A stretch of 64,000 nucleotides of DNA. It comes from Nocardia neocaledoniensis (lineage in GTDB: Bacteria; Actinomycetota; Actinomycetes; Mycobacteriales; Mycobacteriaceae). The notes beneath the pieces are model-generated. The model made no database searches, was not told where the DNA came from, and saw only the letters and a program-made list of their open reading frames with translations. Position numbers and translations under genes: made by a program. Shown piece by piece: positions 46,901 through 54,904 of this stretch. Location of the stretch: positions 1 to 64,000 of the forward strand of contig NZ_JARWOJ010000091.1 in the NCBI RefSeq assembly GCF_029868625.1. The letters run 5' to 3'. Each line of letters opens with the position of its first letter. Positions within the stretch are counted from its first letter, which is position 1.

Positions 46901-47618
46901 CTTGCGGCGAGGCGACCGGAAGATCGGCGTACCAATCGTAGAACGAGGTCATCACGCCACCGATGAGCTCGATGAACCGTGAACCGGCCGCGAAGGACAC
47001 CATCGACATCGCCGGGATCGGGGAGAAACCCGCGACGCGGTCGGGTCCGAACTCCTTGATCGTGTGGACATGGGCCGCGGCGATGATCTCGGCCGCTTCG
47101 GTCCAGCTGATTCTGACGAGACCGCCTTTGCCCCTGGCCTGTTGATATCGGGTGCGCCGCCGCGGGTCGTTCTGGATGTCGGCCCAAGCCAGCACCGGAT
47201 CGCCCAGGCGCTCTTTCGCCGCGCGATACATCTCGACGAGAACTCCGCGTGCGTACGGGTAACGCACGCGAGTCGGTGAGTAGGTGTACCAGGAGAAGGC
47301 CGCTCCGCGAGGGCAACCACGGGGTTCGTATTCCGGCCGGTCGGGTCCGACGCTCGGGTAGTCGGTCTCCTGGGTCTCCCAGGTGATGATGCCGTCCTTG
47401 ACGTAGATCTTCCAGGAACACGAGCCGGTGCAATTGACGCCGTGCGTCGAACGCACCACCTTGTCGTGACTCCAGCGCTCGCGATAGAAGACATCGCCCG
47501 CACGACCACCTTCGCGAGTCACGACGCGCCCGTCCGCGGACGCGGTACCGCGGAGGAAATACCGGGCGCTGCTGACCAACAGCTCTTCGATCGGGCCACC
47601 GGTGTGATGTGTGGTCAC
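43926..47618 (-). CDS. narG: Respiratory nitrate reductase alpha subunit
   Basis: A 1230-residue molybdopterin enzyme that reduces nitrate to nitrite on the cytoplasmic side. The N-terminal FS0 cluster motif has the membrane-type His ligand: HGVNCTGSCSWKIYVKDG followed by RGCPRGAAFSWY. The Mo-ligand Asp region is SFYDWYADLPVASPQVFGDQ (about residues 225-244). The C-terminal substrate/cofactor block is PHSKWSIHSEYQDN and MSMADAAKLAVRDNEWVE. Length equals the usual 1220-1250. Lies 21 bp after narK. Confidence 0.95.
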   Translation of the reverse strand: MTTHHTGGPIEELLVSSARYFLRGTASADGRVVTREGGRAGDVFYRERWSHDKVVRSTHGVNCTGSCSWKIYVKDGIITWETQETDYPSVGPDRPEYEPRGCPRGAAFSWYTYSPTRVRYPYARGVLVEMYRAAKERLGDPVLAWADIQNDPRRRTRYQQARGKGGLVRISWTEAAEIIAAAHVHTIKEFGPDRVAGFSPIPAMSMVSFAAGSRFIELIGGVMTSFYDWYADLPVASPQVFGDQTDVPESGDWWDASYLMMWGSNVPVTRTPDAHWMAEVRYRGAKVVSISPDYADNTKFADEWMPCAAGTDGALAMAMGHVLLTECFVRKRVPFFVDYVRRYTDLPFLITLEERGDMLVPGKNLTAADLGHAVDNAAFKPVLLDSATDTVVAPHGSLGFRYGEAGVGKWNLDLGDLEPALTVRRAEPGTEDTATIHLPSFDTVDGRGTSIVRGVPVRRVGEHRVCTVFDLMLAQYGVARPGLPGRWPSGYDDPTSAYTPAWQEPITGVSAEQAIRIAREFAGNAEESGGRSMIIMGAGICQWFHGDATYRAVLALLILTGSMGRNGGGWAHYVGQEKCRPVTGWAAMAMATDWARPPRQMAGTSYWYVHTDQWRYDGYRADALASPLGRGRFRDKHTMDVLVSAVAMGWTPFYPQFDRSSLELAEEARAAGKEIPRYVAEGLADGSVKLAVTDPDDPRNWPRVLSVWRANLLGSSSKGNEYFLQHLLGTSSNLQARPAGTEMHPREVETSRPVPEGKLDLLMSIDFRMTSTTLLSDVVLPAATWYEKADLSSTDMHPYLHAFTAAIDPPWETRSDYEAFGAIARAFSALAGSHLGIRTDVVMTTLQHDTAAAMAYPNGTERDWRRTGEVPVPGKTMGPLTVVERDYAAIADKWAALGPLVDSLGLNTKGVVTKPIQEVRELAQKFGVLDSGPAEGRPAVTTAERMADTILALSGTSNGRLAVEGFRELEKRTGRPLVHLAEGSEERRITYADTQARPVPVITSPEWSGSETGGRRYAPFTVNIEELKPFHTLTGRMHFYVDHDWVEELGEQLPTYRPPLDMARLFDETALGAQGREGVGLTVRYLTPHSKWSIHSEYQDNLFMLSLSRGGPTMWMSMADAAKLAVRDNEWVEAVNRNGVLVCRATVSHRIPEGVVFVYHAQDRLIDVPLSETTGRRGGIHNSLTRLLVKPSHLAGGYAQIAYAFNYLGPTGNQRDEVTVVRRRSQEVSY

Positions 47619-47639
47619 AGAGAACTCCTTCGAATGCGG

Positions 47640-48920
47640 TCAGGCCTCGGCCGGCGAAACCGGCTCCCGCGCATGCAGTTTGATCGTGGTGAAGACCAGC
47701 GCGAGCATCGCGGTCACGACGAGGAGCAGCAGGCCGATGGTGTAGTCGTTGCCGACGGGGTCGTAGGTGGCCCCCATGACCAGCGGTGGAAAGTAGCCAC
47801 CGAGGCCACCGGCGGCGGCGACGACACCGGTGACCGAGCCGACGGACCGGGCCGGGGCCCGCCGAGCCACCCAGGCGAACACGCCGCCGGTACCCACTCC
47901 CAGGAATACGGCGAGCAGAATGAACGTGGCGGCCGACCACACATCGGGTGGCGGCTGCGCGATGGCGACCCCCGCCATCGCCGCCGTGCCGGCCAGCGAG
48001 GCCAGGACGACGTATTTCGGTGGGATGCGGTCGGCCAGGGCGCCGCCGATCGGCCGAGCGATGACCGCCGCGAGCGCGAAGGCCGCTGTCCGTGCCCCGG
48101 CGTCGACGGCGGCGAATCCGTAGATCGTCTTGATGTAGGTGGGGAGATAGTTGCTGAACGCGACGAATCCGCCGAAGACGACGGCGTAGAGAAACGCCAT
48201 CTCCCACGTCACTCGCAGCTTCACCGCGGCAACCAGTTTCGGCACGACGGGATCGGTACTCGGATGGAAATCCGAGGAGTCATGCATCATCAGAACGCAC
48301 ACGATGGCAGTGACCGCGAGGGCGATGGCGACGATCGCGTGTGTGGCGAACAAGCCGAACCAGTTCACGAACCGTGGTGTGAAAAATGCGGAGAGCGCGG
48401 TGCCGACCATTCCTGCCCCGAAAACTCCGGTCGCGAATCCGCGCCGCGAGGGTTCGAACCAATTGTTGGCGAACGGGATACCCACTGCGAAAACCGTGCC
48501 GGCGATGCCGAGCAGGAAACCGAAAACCAACAGCAGCGGATAGGAACCAGCGGTACCCGCCGCGCCCACGGCGAGAACCGGCGGAATCGAAGCCAGACAG
48601 ACGGCGATGAACATGATTCGTCCACCGAATCGGTCGGTCAGCGCACCGACTCCGATCCGACCCAACGAGCCAACCAGAATCGGCGTGGCGACCAGCAGCG
48701 AAGTTTCGGCGCTACTCAGCGACAAGTCACCCGCGTACGTGGTCGACAAGGGGCCGATCATATTCCAGGCCCAGAAGTTGATCGCCGAAACCCAGGTCGC
48801 CAGTGCGAGATTGAATCCACGGCGCCGTCCGGAGCCTGGAGGCGAATCGGTCGGGAGGACATTGCTGCCCATGGTGCCGCCACGGCGGGCCGAAGGCGCC
48901 TCGTCGGATTCCCTGTGCAT
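47640..48920 (-). CDS. narK: Nitrate/nitrite transporter
   Basis: A 426-residue major facilitator of the NarK/NNP family, about twelve helices. Signature-like segments: LATWVSAINFWAWNMIGPL (helix 1), GSLGRIGVGALTDRFGGR (loop 2-3), and the second NNP motif GVVAAAGGLGGYFPPLVMGATYDPVG. An AGGAGG-type site fixes the ATG at 48920 (MHRESDEAPS). First gene of narK-GHJI, so nitrate uptake and reduction are made together from the DosR-like boxes at 48985-49021. Confidence 0.92.
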   Translation of the reverse strand: MHRESDEAPSARRGGTMGSNVLPTDSPPGSGRRRGFNLALATWVSAINFWAWNMIGPLSTTYAGDLSLSSAETSLLVATPILVGSLGRIGVGALTDRFGGRIMFIAVCLASIPPVLAVGAAGTAGSYPLLLVFGFLLGIAGTVFAVGIPFANNWFEPSRRGFATGVFGAGMVGTALSAFFTPRFVNWFGLFATHAIVAIALAVTAIVCVLMMHDSSDFHPSTDPVVPKLVAAVKLRVTWEMAFLYAVVFGGFVAFSNYLPTYIKTIYGFAAVDAGARTAAFALAAVIARPIGGALADRIPPKYVVLASLAGTAAMAGVAIAQPPPDVWSAATFILLAVFLGVGTGGVFAWVARRAPARSVGSVTGVVAAAGGLGGYFPPLVMGATYDPVGNDYTIGLLLLVVTAMLALVFTTIKLHAREPVSPAEA

Positions 48921-48984
48921 GTGCGCCTCCTGACCGGACCGGGTCGACACCGGCAATCCTCGTCACCTGGCACCTTCGCGCCCA

Positions 48985-49021
48985 GGGCCCTTCGGCCCGG
49001 CGCGAGAGGGTCCTCTGTCAC
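48985..49021. promoter_or_regulatory. Tandem DosR-like boxes before narK
   Basis: GGGCC-CTTC-GGCCC (48985-48998, near perfect) and GGGTC-CTCT-GTCAC (49008-49021), starts 23 bp apart, 65 bp upstream of narK. GGCAC-CTTC-GCGCC at 48969-48982 may be a third. I see nothing else in the 301-bp gap 48921-49221. Confidence 0.65.
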
Positions 49022-49221
49022 CCCGACCGAGTTCGAACAGCCGCCGATGAACGGCCGGAATCAGATTGCCGTTCTCCACCTCCCGAGTTCAGCGGGTATC
49101 GGTTGACGACCGAGCGGCCCGCAACAACGGCCCGGGACCACACCTGGCGATTATATTTCTCGGGCGAGCCGGGACAAGGTCTCCGGTCGGGACGGCGAGT
49201 CGACGCCGGGCGATGCCGAAG

Positions 49222-50607
49222 TCAGGCCTCCGCCGCTGCCAGGTGATCGATCCACGCGTTGTAACCCCCGACCAGGTCGCTGACCTGGTCGACGCCCAGT
49301 GATCGGAGCAGCGACGCGGCGACGCTCGAGCGCCAGCCGCCCGCGCAGTGCACCACGATCGGCACACCCGCGGGCAGCTCCGCGATCCTGGACCGCAACT
49401 GCGCCAACGGAATCGAGGTCGCTTCGGGAATGTATCCGAACTCCCGCTCGCCGGGGTTTCGGACGTCGACGAGGGCGACCCGGCCGGCGTCGAGCAGCTG
49501 TCGCAACTGCTCGACGGTCGTCCTCGGCGCCGCTTGCACGAGATCCGTCAGGTCTGCCGGAAAGACACCGTCGTGGTCCACGGTGAAGTACCCGACCGCT
49601 TCGTCGGACCCGATTCGCGCCAGTCGCAGCGCGGCGTCCTGTTCTTCGCCGGGGTAGGCGATCAACACGATGCGGTCACCGATCTCGGCCACCATGCCGC
49701 CGGTTTCGGCGAAGCGGCCGTCGAAGCCGACGTTCACCGATCCGCGCAGGTGCCCGGCGGCGAAATCCTCGGGAGTACGGGCATCGAGAACGATCGTTCC
49801 GGAAGTCAATTCGTCGCGAACCTGCCGCGCGGTGCAGGACGGGATGGCGCGGCTCGGATCCAGCACAGCCCGGTTGCCCTTGTTGAGGGCGGCGTCGACA
49901 TGGAAGTACTCCGGGACCGCCGGCTGACCGTGGGTGATCAAAGCGACGAAGGACTCCTCACTCATCGGCCGCACCGACGGATTGGTTCTGCGCTGCTCCC
50001 CGATCGTCGAGGTCAGCTCCGCGGAGAGATTCTTTCCACACGAGGAACCCGCGCCGTGCGCGGGCATGACGATCACCGAATCCGGCAGCGTCAGCAGTGT
50101 TTCGTGGATGGTGCGGTACATCGCCCTGGCGAGGTCGGCGGTGGAGCCGTCACCGAGGTTGACCAGGTCGGGTCGGCCCACATCCCCGATGAAGAGAGAG
50201 TCACCGGTCAGCACCGCCGTCGGCCGGGCCGTCGGGTTGTCGCGCACCAACAGGCTGATCGATTCCCAGGTGTGCCCGGGAGTCGACAACACCTCCAACT
50301 CGACCTCGCCCAGCGAGACACGTTCGCCGTGCGCGAGCCGGCGAATCGGGTAGGCGGTCTCGGCCGCGGCACCGAATCCGATCCACGCACCGGTCGCCTC
50401 GAGCAGCTCGAGATGCCCGGAGACGAAGTCCGCATGGAAATGCGTGTTGATCACGCCTTCGATCGTCAGCCCGAATCGCCGCGCGTCGTCGAGATACTCG
50501 GTGACGTCGCGCCGCGGATCGACGACGACGGCCCGTCCGGTGCTCTCGTCGCCGATCAGGTACGAGGCATGGGACAGGCATTCGAGGTAGTACTGCTCGA
50601 GAATCAT
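49222..50607 (-). CDS. Persulfide dioxygenase-rhodanese fusion (CstB-like)
   Basis: A 461-residue protein in three parts. Residues 1-245 are an ETHE1-type metallo-beta-lactamase fold: GVINTHFHADFVSGHLELLE, LSTPGHTWESISLLV, LTGDSLFIGDVGRPDL and VMPAHGAGSSCGKN. Residues 265-350 are a rhodanese domain with no active-site Cys (VLIAYPGEEQDAA). Residues 370-461 are a rhodanese with Cys about 421 (IVVHCAGGWRSSVAASLL). This is the layout of Staphylococcus CstB, which oxidises low-molecular-weight persulfides to thiosulfate. GGAGGAAG before the ATG at 50607 sets the start. Two operators lie 60-95 bp upstream. Confidence 0.87.
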   Translation of the reverse strand: MILEQYYLECLSHASYLIGDESTGRAVVVDPRRDVTEYLDDARRFGLTIEGVINTHFHADFVSGHLELLEATGAWIGFGAAAETAYPIRRLAHGERVSLGEVELEVLSTPGHTWESISLLVRDNPTARPTAVLTGDSLFIGDVGRPDLVNLGDGSTADLARAMYRTIHETLLTLPDSVIVMPAHGAGSSCGKNLSAELTSTIGEQRRTNPSVRPMSEESFVALITHGQPAVPEYFHVDAALNKGNRAVLDPSRAIPSCTARQVRDELTSGTIVLDARTPEDFAAGHLRGSVNVGFDGRFAETGGMVAEIGDRIVLIAYPGEEQDAALRLARIGSDEAVGYFTVDHDGVFPADLTDLVQAAPRTTVEQLRQLLDAGRVALVDVRNPGEREFGYIPEATSIPLAQLRSRIAELPAGVPIVVHCAGGWRSSVAASLLRSLGVDQVSDLVGGYNAWIDHLAAAEA

Positions 50608-50666
50608 CACGCTTCCTCCATTTCGCGACGACATGTTTCTCACTGCCGCTGTGGACAGGTTGCCAT

Positions 50667-50702
50667 ATACCCCCTAGGGTATGCAAGTACCCCCCGGGGT
50701 AT
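50667..50702. promoter_or_regulatory. Paired CsoR/CstR-type operators
   Basis: ATACCCCCTAGGGTAT (50667-50682) and GTACCCCCCGGGGTAT (50687-50702), starts 20 bp apart, between the divergent persulfide dioxygenase gene and the Cys-rich gene. GC-rich inverted repeats flanked by ATAC/GTAT are typical of CsoR-family operators. Confidence 0.75.
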
Positions 50703-50739
50703 CTTGATTTCAGATCTCCACATCTCCGAGGAGGAGCTC

Positions 50740-50910
50740 ATGTGCTACCCAGTCACCTGCTCGACCTGCAAGAAGACCACATGGGACGGCTGCGGATCGC
50801 ACGTCGCCAGCGTGATGAATTCAGTGCCCCCATCGCGGCGGTGCACCTGCGAGACACACACCGACCGCGCCGGTAACCGCGGAATCCTCGGCCGCATCCT
50901 GGGCCGCTGA
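50740..50910 (+). CDS. Small Cys-rich protein, 56 aa
   Basis: ATG at 50740 after GAGGAGGAGC. The 56-residue product begins MCYPVTCSTCKKTTWDGCGSH and has six Cys in its first 38 residues (two CxxC-like groups plus RRCTCETH), then a basic tail GILGRILGR. Such peptides accompany sulfide or metal-stress genes and may bind metal or persulfide. It is divergent from the dioxygenase gene and shares its operators. The longer frame upstream is antisense. Confidence 0.65.
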   Translation: MCYPVTCSTCKKTTWDGCGSHVASVMNSVPPSRRCTCETHTDRAGNRGILGRILGR

Positions 50911-51026
50911 ACACCCGAACCGGGCGCGCGATGAGCCGCCGGGCCGAGTGACGACCGGCGGCACCGCTCGACCTGCCGCCTCGCAGTCGATTCCCCACTC
51001 CGCAGGGGCGGATCTCGCCCGGAAAT

Positions 51027-51042
51027 ATACCCCCTCCCGTAT
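51027..51042. promoter_or_regulatory. CsoR/CstR-type operator before the RND pump
   Basis: ATACCCCCTCCCGTAT: same flanks and left half as the other operators, with TCCC in place of TAGG. It ends 13 bp before the TTG start at 51056, so a bound repressor would block initiation. Confidence 0.65.
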
Positions 51043-51055
51043 AAGGAACCTCGCA

Positions 51056-53242
51056 TTGAGCAACAACACCACATACCTCGGCGAACAGTCGCCGACGCCA
51101 TCGAAACCCGAGCACGGATCCGCACCGCCGGGAATCCCAGGCGGGGCGCTGGCCCGCTGGGGAGCGCGGATGGCCACGCACCCGAAATGGGTTTTCGGTG
51201 TGTGGTTGATCGCGCTGGTCGCTCTCGGCGCCGCGGCGCCGGGCGTGTTCAACTCCCTGGCGGGCGCCGGCTGGCAGGCCAACGGCTCGGAGTCGGTGCG
51301 CGTCCGCGAGCTGGCACAGCAGCACTTCGGCGGGAATTCCTCCGCCGCGGTGCAGGTGGTCGTGCACTCGGACTCCGCACCCGTGACCGATCCGGCGGTG
51401 CAGCAGGTCATCACCGGGGTCATCGCCCAGTTCCAGGCCGATGACCGCTTCGGCGACGTCATCGTTCCCCAACCCGGGATGACGATCAGCCCGGACGGTC
51501 ATACCGGCGTCCTGATCGCCGGCGCCGCCGCGAGCACCGACGAGATGGTCAAGGCGGTCGACGACCTCGGGAGCGAGTTGACCGCGCTGTCGACGACGGA
51601 CATCGAGGTGTATCCCACCGGCGCGTCCGCACTGTGGAGCGAGTTCAACGAGGCCAACCACGACGCCATGATCAAGGCGGAGATGCTCTCCTGGCCCGTC
51701 ACACTGGCGATCATGGTGCTCGCGTTCGGCTCGCTGGTCGCGGCGGGCCTGCCACTGCTGCTGACCCTCGCAGGTCTGGTGGCCTCCGCGGGCGGCCTGG
51801 TGCTGCTCAACTCCGCCACCCCGATCTCGGTGTGGGCGATGAATTTCGCCATGATGTTCGCCCTGGCACTCGGCATCGACTACGCCCTCTTCATCGTCGC
51901 GAGGTTCCGCGATGCACTGCGAAAGGCCGCAGGTACCCCTGACGCCGTCGCCGAGACGATGGACACCGCGGGCAAGGCGGTCGTCCTGTCCGGCGTGACC
52001 GTGCTGGTGAGTCTGTCCGCCGTGTTGCTCGTTCCCGCGCCCGCGGTACGGACCATGGCCGTGGGCATCATGCTCGCCGTGGCATTCGTGCTCGCCGCGA
52101 CGCTGACCCTGCTCCCGGCGGCACTGGGCGCGCTCGGCCCCAAGATCAACGCCGGATCGCTGCCCTACGCCACCCGCCAGCAGCACCGGTCGCCCCGGTT
52201 CGAGTCCTGGGGCAATCTGCTGCACAGGCATCCCTGGCCCTTCGCCATCGGCTCCCTGCTGGTGCTGACGGCGTTGGCGCTGCCGGTACTCGGCCTGAAG
52301 GTGGCCATGCCCTCGATACAGGTCGTGCCCGCCGAATCTTCGGTGCGACAGGGTTACGAACTGATCCAGGAGCAGATGAGCGAGGGGGCGCCCGGCATGT
52401 TCCAGATCATCACCCCCACGGCCGATGCCGAGGCCACCGCCACCACAGCCAGGACGACCGAGGGCATCGCCATGGTCACCCCGCCGATGCCGAGCGCCGA
52501 CGGCTCCGACCATGTGATGCTGCAGGCGATCCCGGCCGTCGACCCGTCGGATGTGGCGATGGCCGCGATCCTCGATCGCCTGCGCGCCGATCTACCCCCG
52601 CAGGCGCTGGTCGGCGGCGCACCGGCGGAAAACCTCGACCTTCAGCAAGCCCTCGACGACTACCTGCCGGTGATCATCGGCGTCATCCTCGTGCTCGGCT
52701 TCGCGCTGTTGCTGGTCGCGCTCCAGGCTCCGCTCATCGCCGTTCTCGGGACCGTGGTGAGCCTGCTCTCTACCGCGGCGGCGTTCGGCGTGGCCAAGCT
52801 GATCTTCCAGGACGGCCACGGCGCGAGCCTGCTCGGATTCACCCCGCAGGGCTTTCTGGACGGCTGGGGGCCGGTGTTCTTCTTCGCGATGATCTTCGCC
52901 ATCGCGATGGACTACACGGTCTTCCTGCTCGCGACCGCCAAGGAGCACTATGAGGAATCCGGCGATCCGAACGTCGCGCATGTCCTGGGCCTGGCCCATG
53001 CGGGCCGCATCATCGCGGCCGCCGCGGCGGTGATGGTCGCGGTGTTCTTCACCTTCGCGCTCGCGGAGCCGTTGCCACCCAAGGAGATGGGAATCATCCT
53101 CGGCGTCGCCGTGCTGCTGGACGCGGTGTTCATCCGCCTGATCCTGCTGCCGGTGTTGCTGCGCTTGACCGGCCATGCCGCCTGGTGGTCACCCGCCTGG
53201 TTACGCCGCGCCCTACCGAATGTCACCTTCTCGCACGGCTGA
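51056..53242 (+). CDS. MmpL-type RND membrane transporter
   Basis: A 728-residue RND-family protein of the MmpL/SSD type. Two halves each have one helix, a periplasmic domain and five further helices. The TM4-like signature MMFALALGIDYALFIVARFR appears in half 1, and FFAMIFAIAMDYTVFLLATAKEHY in half 2 (first 20: FFAMIFAIAMDYTVFLLATA), with Asp-Tyr pairs for proton coupling. The substrate is unknown. A TTG start at 51056 (LSNNTTYLGEQ) with AAGGA upstream is chosen: the frame to 50948 includes the operator. The shared operator places the pump in the sulfide-responsive circuit. Confidence 0.85.
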   Translation: MSNNTTYLGEQSPTPSKPEHGSAPPGIPGGALARWGARMATHPKWVFGVWLIALVALGAAAPGVFNSLAGAGWQANGSESVRVRELAQQHFGGNSSAAVQVVVHSDSAPVTDPAVQQVITGVIAQFQADDRFGDVIVPQPGMTISPDGHTGVLIAGAAASTDEMVKAVDDLGSELTALSTTDIEVYPTGASALWSEFNEANHDAMIKAEMLSWPVTLAIMVLAFGSLVAAGLPLLLTLAGLVASAGGLVLLNSATPISVWAMNFAMMFALALGIDYALFIVARFRDALRKAAGTPDAVAETMDTAGKAVVLSGVTVLVSLSAVLLVPAPAVRTMAVGIMLAVAFVLAATLTLLPAALGALGPKINAGSLPYATRQQHRSPRFESWGNLLHRHPWPFAIGSLLVLTALALPVLGLKVAMPSIQVVPAESSVRQGYELIQEQMSEGAPGMFQIITPTADAEATATTARTTEGIAMVTPPMPSADGSDHVMLQAIPAVDPSDVAMAAILDRLRADLPPQALVGGAPAENLDLQQALDDYLPVIIGVILVLGFALLLVALQAPLIAVLGTVVSLLSTAAAFGVAKLIFQDGHGASLLGFTPQGFLDGWGPVFFFAMIFAIAMDYTVFLLATAKEHYEESGDPNVAHVLGLAHAGRIIAAAAAVMVAVFFTFALAEPLPPKEMGIILGVAVLLDAVFIRLILLPVLLRLTGHAAWWSPAWLRRALPNVTFSHG

Positions 53243-53252
53243 GGTGACGGAG

Positions 53253-53282
53253 GTATGTGTGGTGCGTGCTACAGCCCCACAC

Positions 53283-53286
<4 letters not shown>
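53253..53286. repeat. 10-bp perfect stem-loop overlapping the csoR operator
   Basis: GTATGTGTGG (53253-53262) and CCACACATAC (53277-53286) with a 14-nt loop, just after the pump gene. The 3' arm shares its last bases with the operator at 53283-53298. It may be a terminator for the pump transcript; there is no T-run. Confidence 0.65.
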
Positions 53287-53599
<313 letters not shown>

Positions 53600-53649
53600 C
53601 ACCAGCCGTGGACTCCCCCACCACCATCCTCGACCGAGGAGAACCACCG

Positions 53650-54054
53650 ATGAACTTCGCATTATCCACCACACTGACGCTCTCGTTCGACGACGCCGTC
53701 GCTCGGACCCGAACCGCGTTACAGGAACAAGGTTTCGGAGTACTCACCGAGATCGACATGCAGGCCACCATGAAGGCCAAACTCGACGCCGACATGGAGC
53801 GGTACCTGATCCTCGGCGCCTGCAATCCGCCGCTCGCACAGCGCGCGGTGGAGGTGAACCGGCAGATCGGATTACTGCTGCCGTGCAACGTCATCGTGCG
53901 CGAAGACCCTGCCGCTCCGGGCACGGTTCGCGTGGAGGCGATGAATCCGCAACTGCTCGTGCAGGTCACCGACGAACCCGCGCTCGCCCCGATCGCCGAT
54001 GACGCGGGCCGTCGCCTGCAGTCCGCGATCGATGCACTGTCCGCCGGCGACTGA
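53650..54054 (+). CDS. DUF302 protein
   Basis: A 134-residue protein of the DUF302 family: LSFDDAVARTRTALQEQGFGVLTEID (first 20: LSFDDAVARTRTALQEQGFG), YLILGACNPPLAQRAVEVN, IGLLLPCNVIVRED and VRVEAMNPQLLVQV. The conserved CNPP and PCN Cys residues are present (about Cys57 and Cys77). DUF302 proteins are often encoded with sulfur oxidation and CsoR-type genes; the reaction is unknown. GAGGAG precedes the ATG at 53650. It is 50 bp after the repressor gene. Confidence 0.87.
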   Translation: MNFALSTTLTLSFDDAVARTRTALQEQGFGVLTEIDMQATMKAKLDADMERYLILGACNPPLAQRAVEVNRQIGLLLPCNVIVREDPAAPGTVRVEAMNPQLLVQVTDEPALAPIADDAGRRLQSAIDALSAGD

Positions 54055-54087
54055 CCGCGAGAGTGCGGAGTCCGGGGGGAGTCACCG

Positions 54088-54861
54088 ATGACGATCCTCA
54101 CCTCCGTGCTGCTGGGTGCTGTCATCGGAATCCTGCTCGGTCTGCTCGGCGGCGGTGGATCGATCCTCGCCGTACCCGGGCTCGTCTACGGACTCGGGCT
54201 CCCGCTCGGACAGGCAGTTCCGATGTCGCTGCTGGTGGTGGGCGTCGCCGCAATGGTGGGCGCCGTCCCCAAGATGCGATCCGGCCTGGTCCAGTGGCGG
54301 ATCGCGGGCGTGTTCGCCGTGACCGGACTGCCTGCCGCGTTCGCCGGGAGCGCGGCGAACCGCTTCCTGCCACCGTCGCTGACCCTCGCCGGGTTCGCCG
54401 TCGTCATGGTCGCCGCGGGAGCTCGAATGCTCGCGAGTGAGGACGGCATCGGCACCGCGTGCCGAGCGGACGGATCGACCGTCAACTGGCGTCGATGCAC
54501 CTCGCGCGCAGTTCCGGTCGGGCTCGGTGTCGGTTTTCTGACCGGCCTGTTCGGGGTCGGCGGTGGTTTTCTCATCGTCCCCGCCCTCGTCCTGCTGCTC
54601 GGCATCGAGATGTCGGTGGCTATCGGCACATCCCTGGTGATCGTCACCGCCAACTCGGCCTCGGGACTCCTCGCCTACCTTGGTGATCTCAGTCTCGACT
54701 GGCGGGCCACCGCGGCCTTCGCCGCGACGGCCGTCGGCGGATCGCTCGTCGCGGGCCGCTACGGGCAACGCGTCGACGTCGCGCGGTCGCAGAGGTGGTT
54801 CGCCTTCTTGATCTTCGCGGTGGCGGCCTTCGTCCTCGTCGACGTCATCGTCGTGCGCTGA
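54088..54861 (+). CDS. TauE/SafE sulfite or sulfur-compound exporter
   Basis: A 257-residue TauE/SafE-family membrane protein with about eight helices in two repeats. The repeat motif GLLGGGGSILAVPGLVYGLGL (helix 1-2 of half 1; first 20: GLLGGGGSILAVPGLVYGLG) recurs as GLFGVGGGFLIVPALVLLLG in half 2. The family exports sulfite or related sulfonates; in the Staphylococcus cst operon a TauE accompanies CstA, CstB and CstR. So it may export thiosulfate or sulfite formed by the dioxygenase-rhodanese. Last gene of the repressor operon. Confidence 0.88.
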   Translation: MTILTSVLLGAVIGILLGLLGGGGSILAVPGLVYGLGLPLGQAVPMSLLVVGVAAMVGAVPKMRSGLVQWRIAGVFAVTGLPAAFAGSAANRFLPPSLTLAGFAVVMVAAGARMLASEDGIGTACRADGSTVNWRRCTSRAVPVGLGVGFLTGLFGVGGGFLIVPALVLLLGIEMSVAIGTSLVIVTANSASGLLAYLGDLSLDWRATAAFAATAVGGSLVAGRYGQRVDVARSQRWFAFLIFAVAAFVLVDVIVVR

Positions 54862-54867
54862 CGGCCC

Positions 54868-54904
54868 GGACGCGCCTCACGGAGTCTGTCGCGGAGAGGC
54901 GTCC
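54868..54904. terminator. Possible bidirectional hairpin between convergent genes
   Basis: GGACGC-GC-CTC (54868-54878) can pair with GAG-GCGTCC (54896-54904), leaving a two-base bulge. It spans the 3' ends of the TauE gene and the CHAD gene. There is no T-run, so termination is tentative. Confidence 0.35.
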
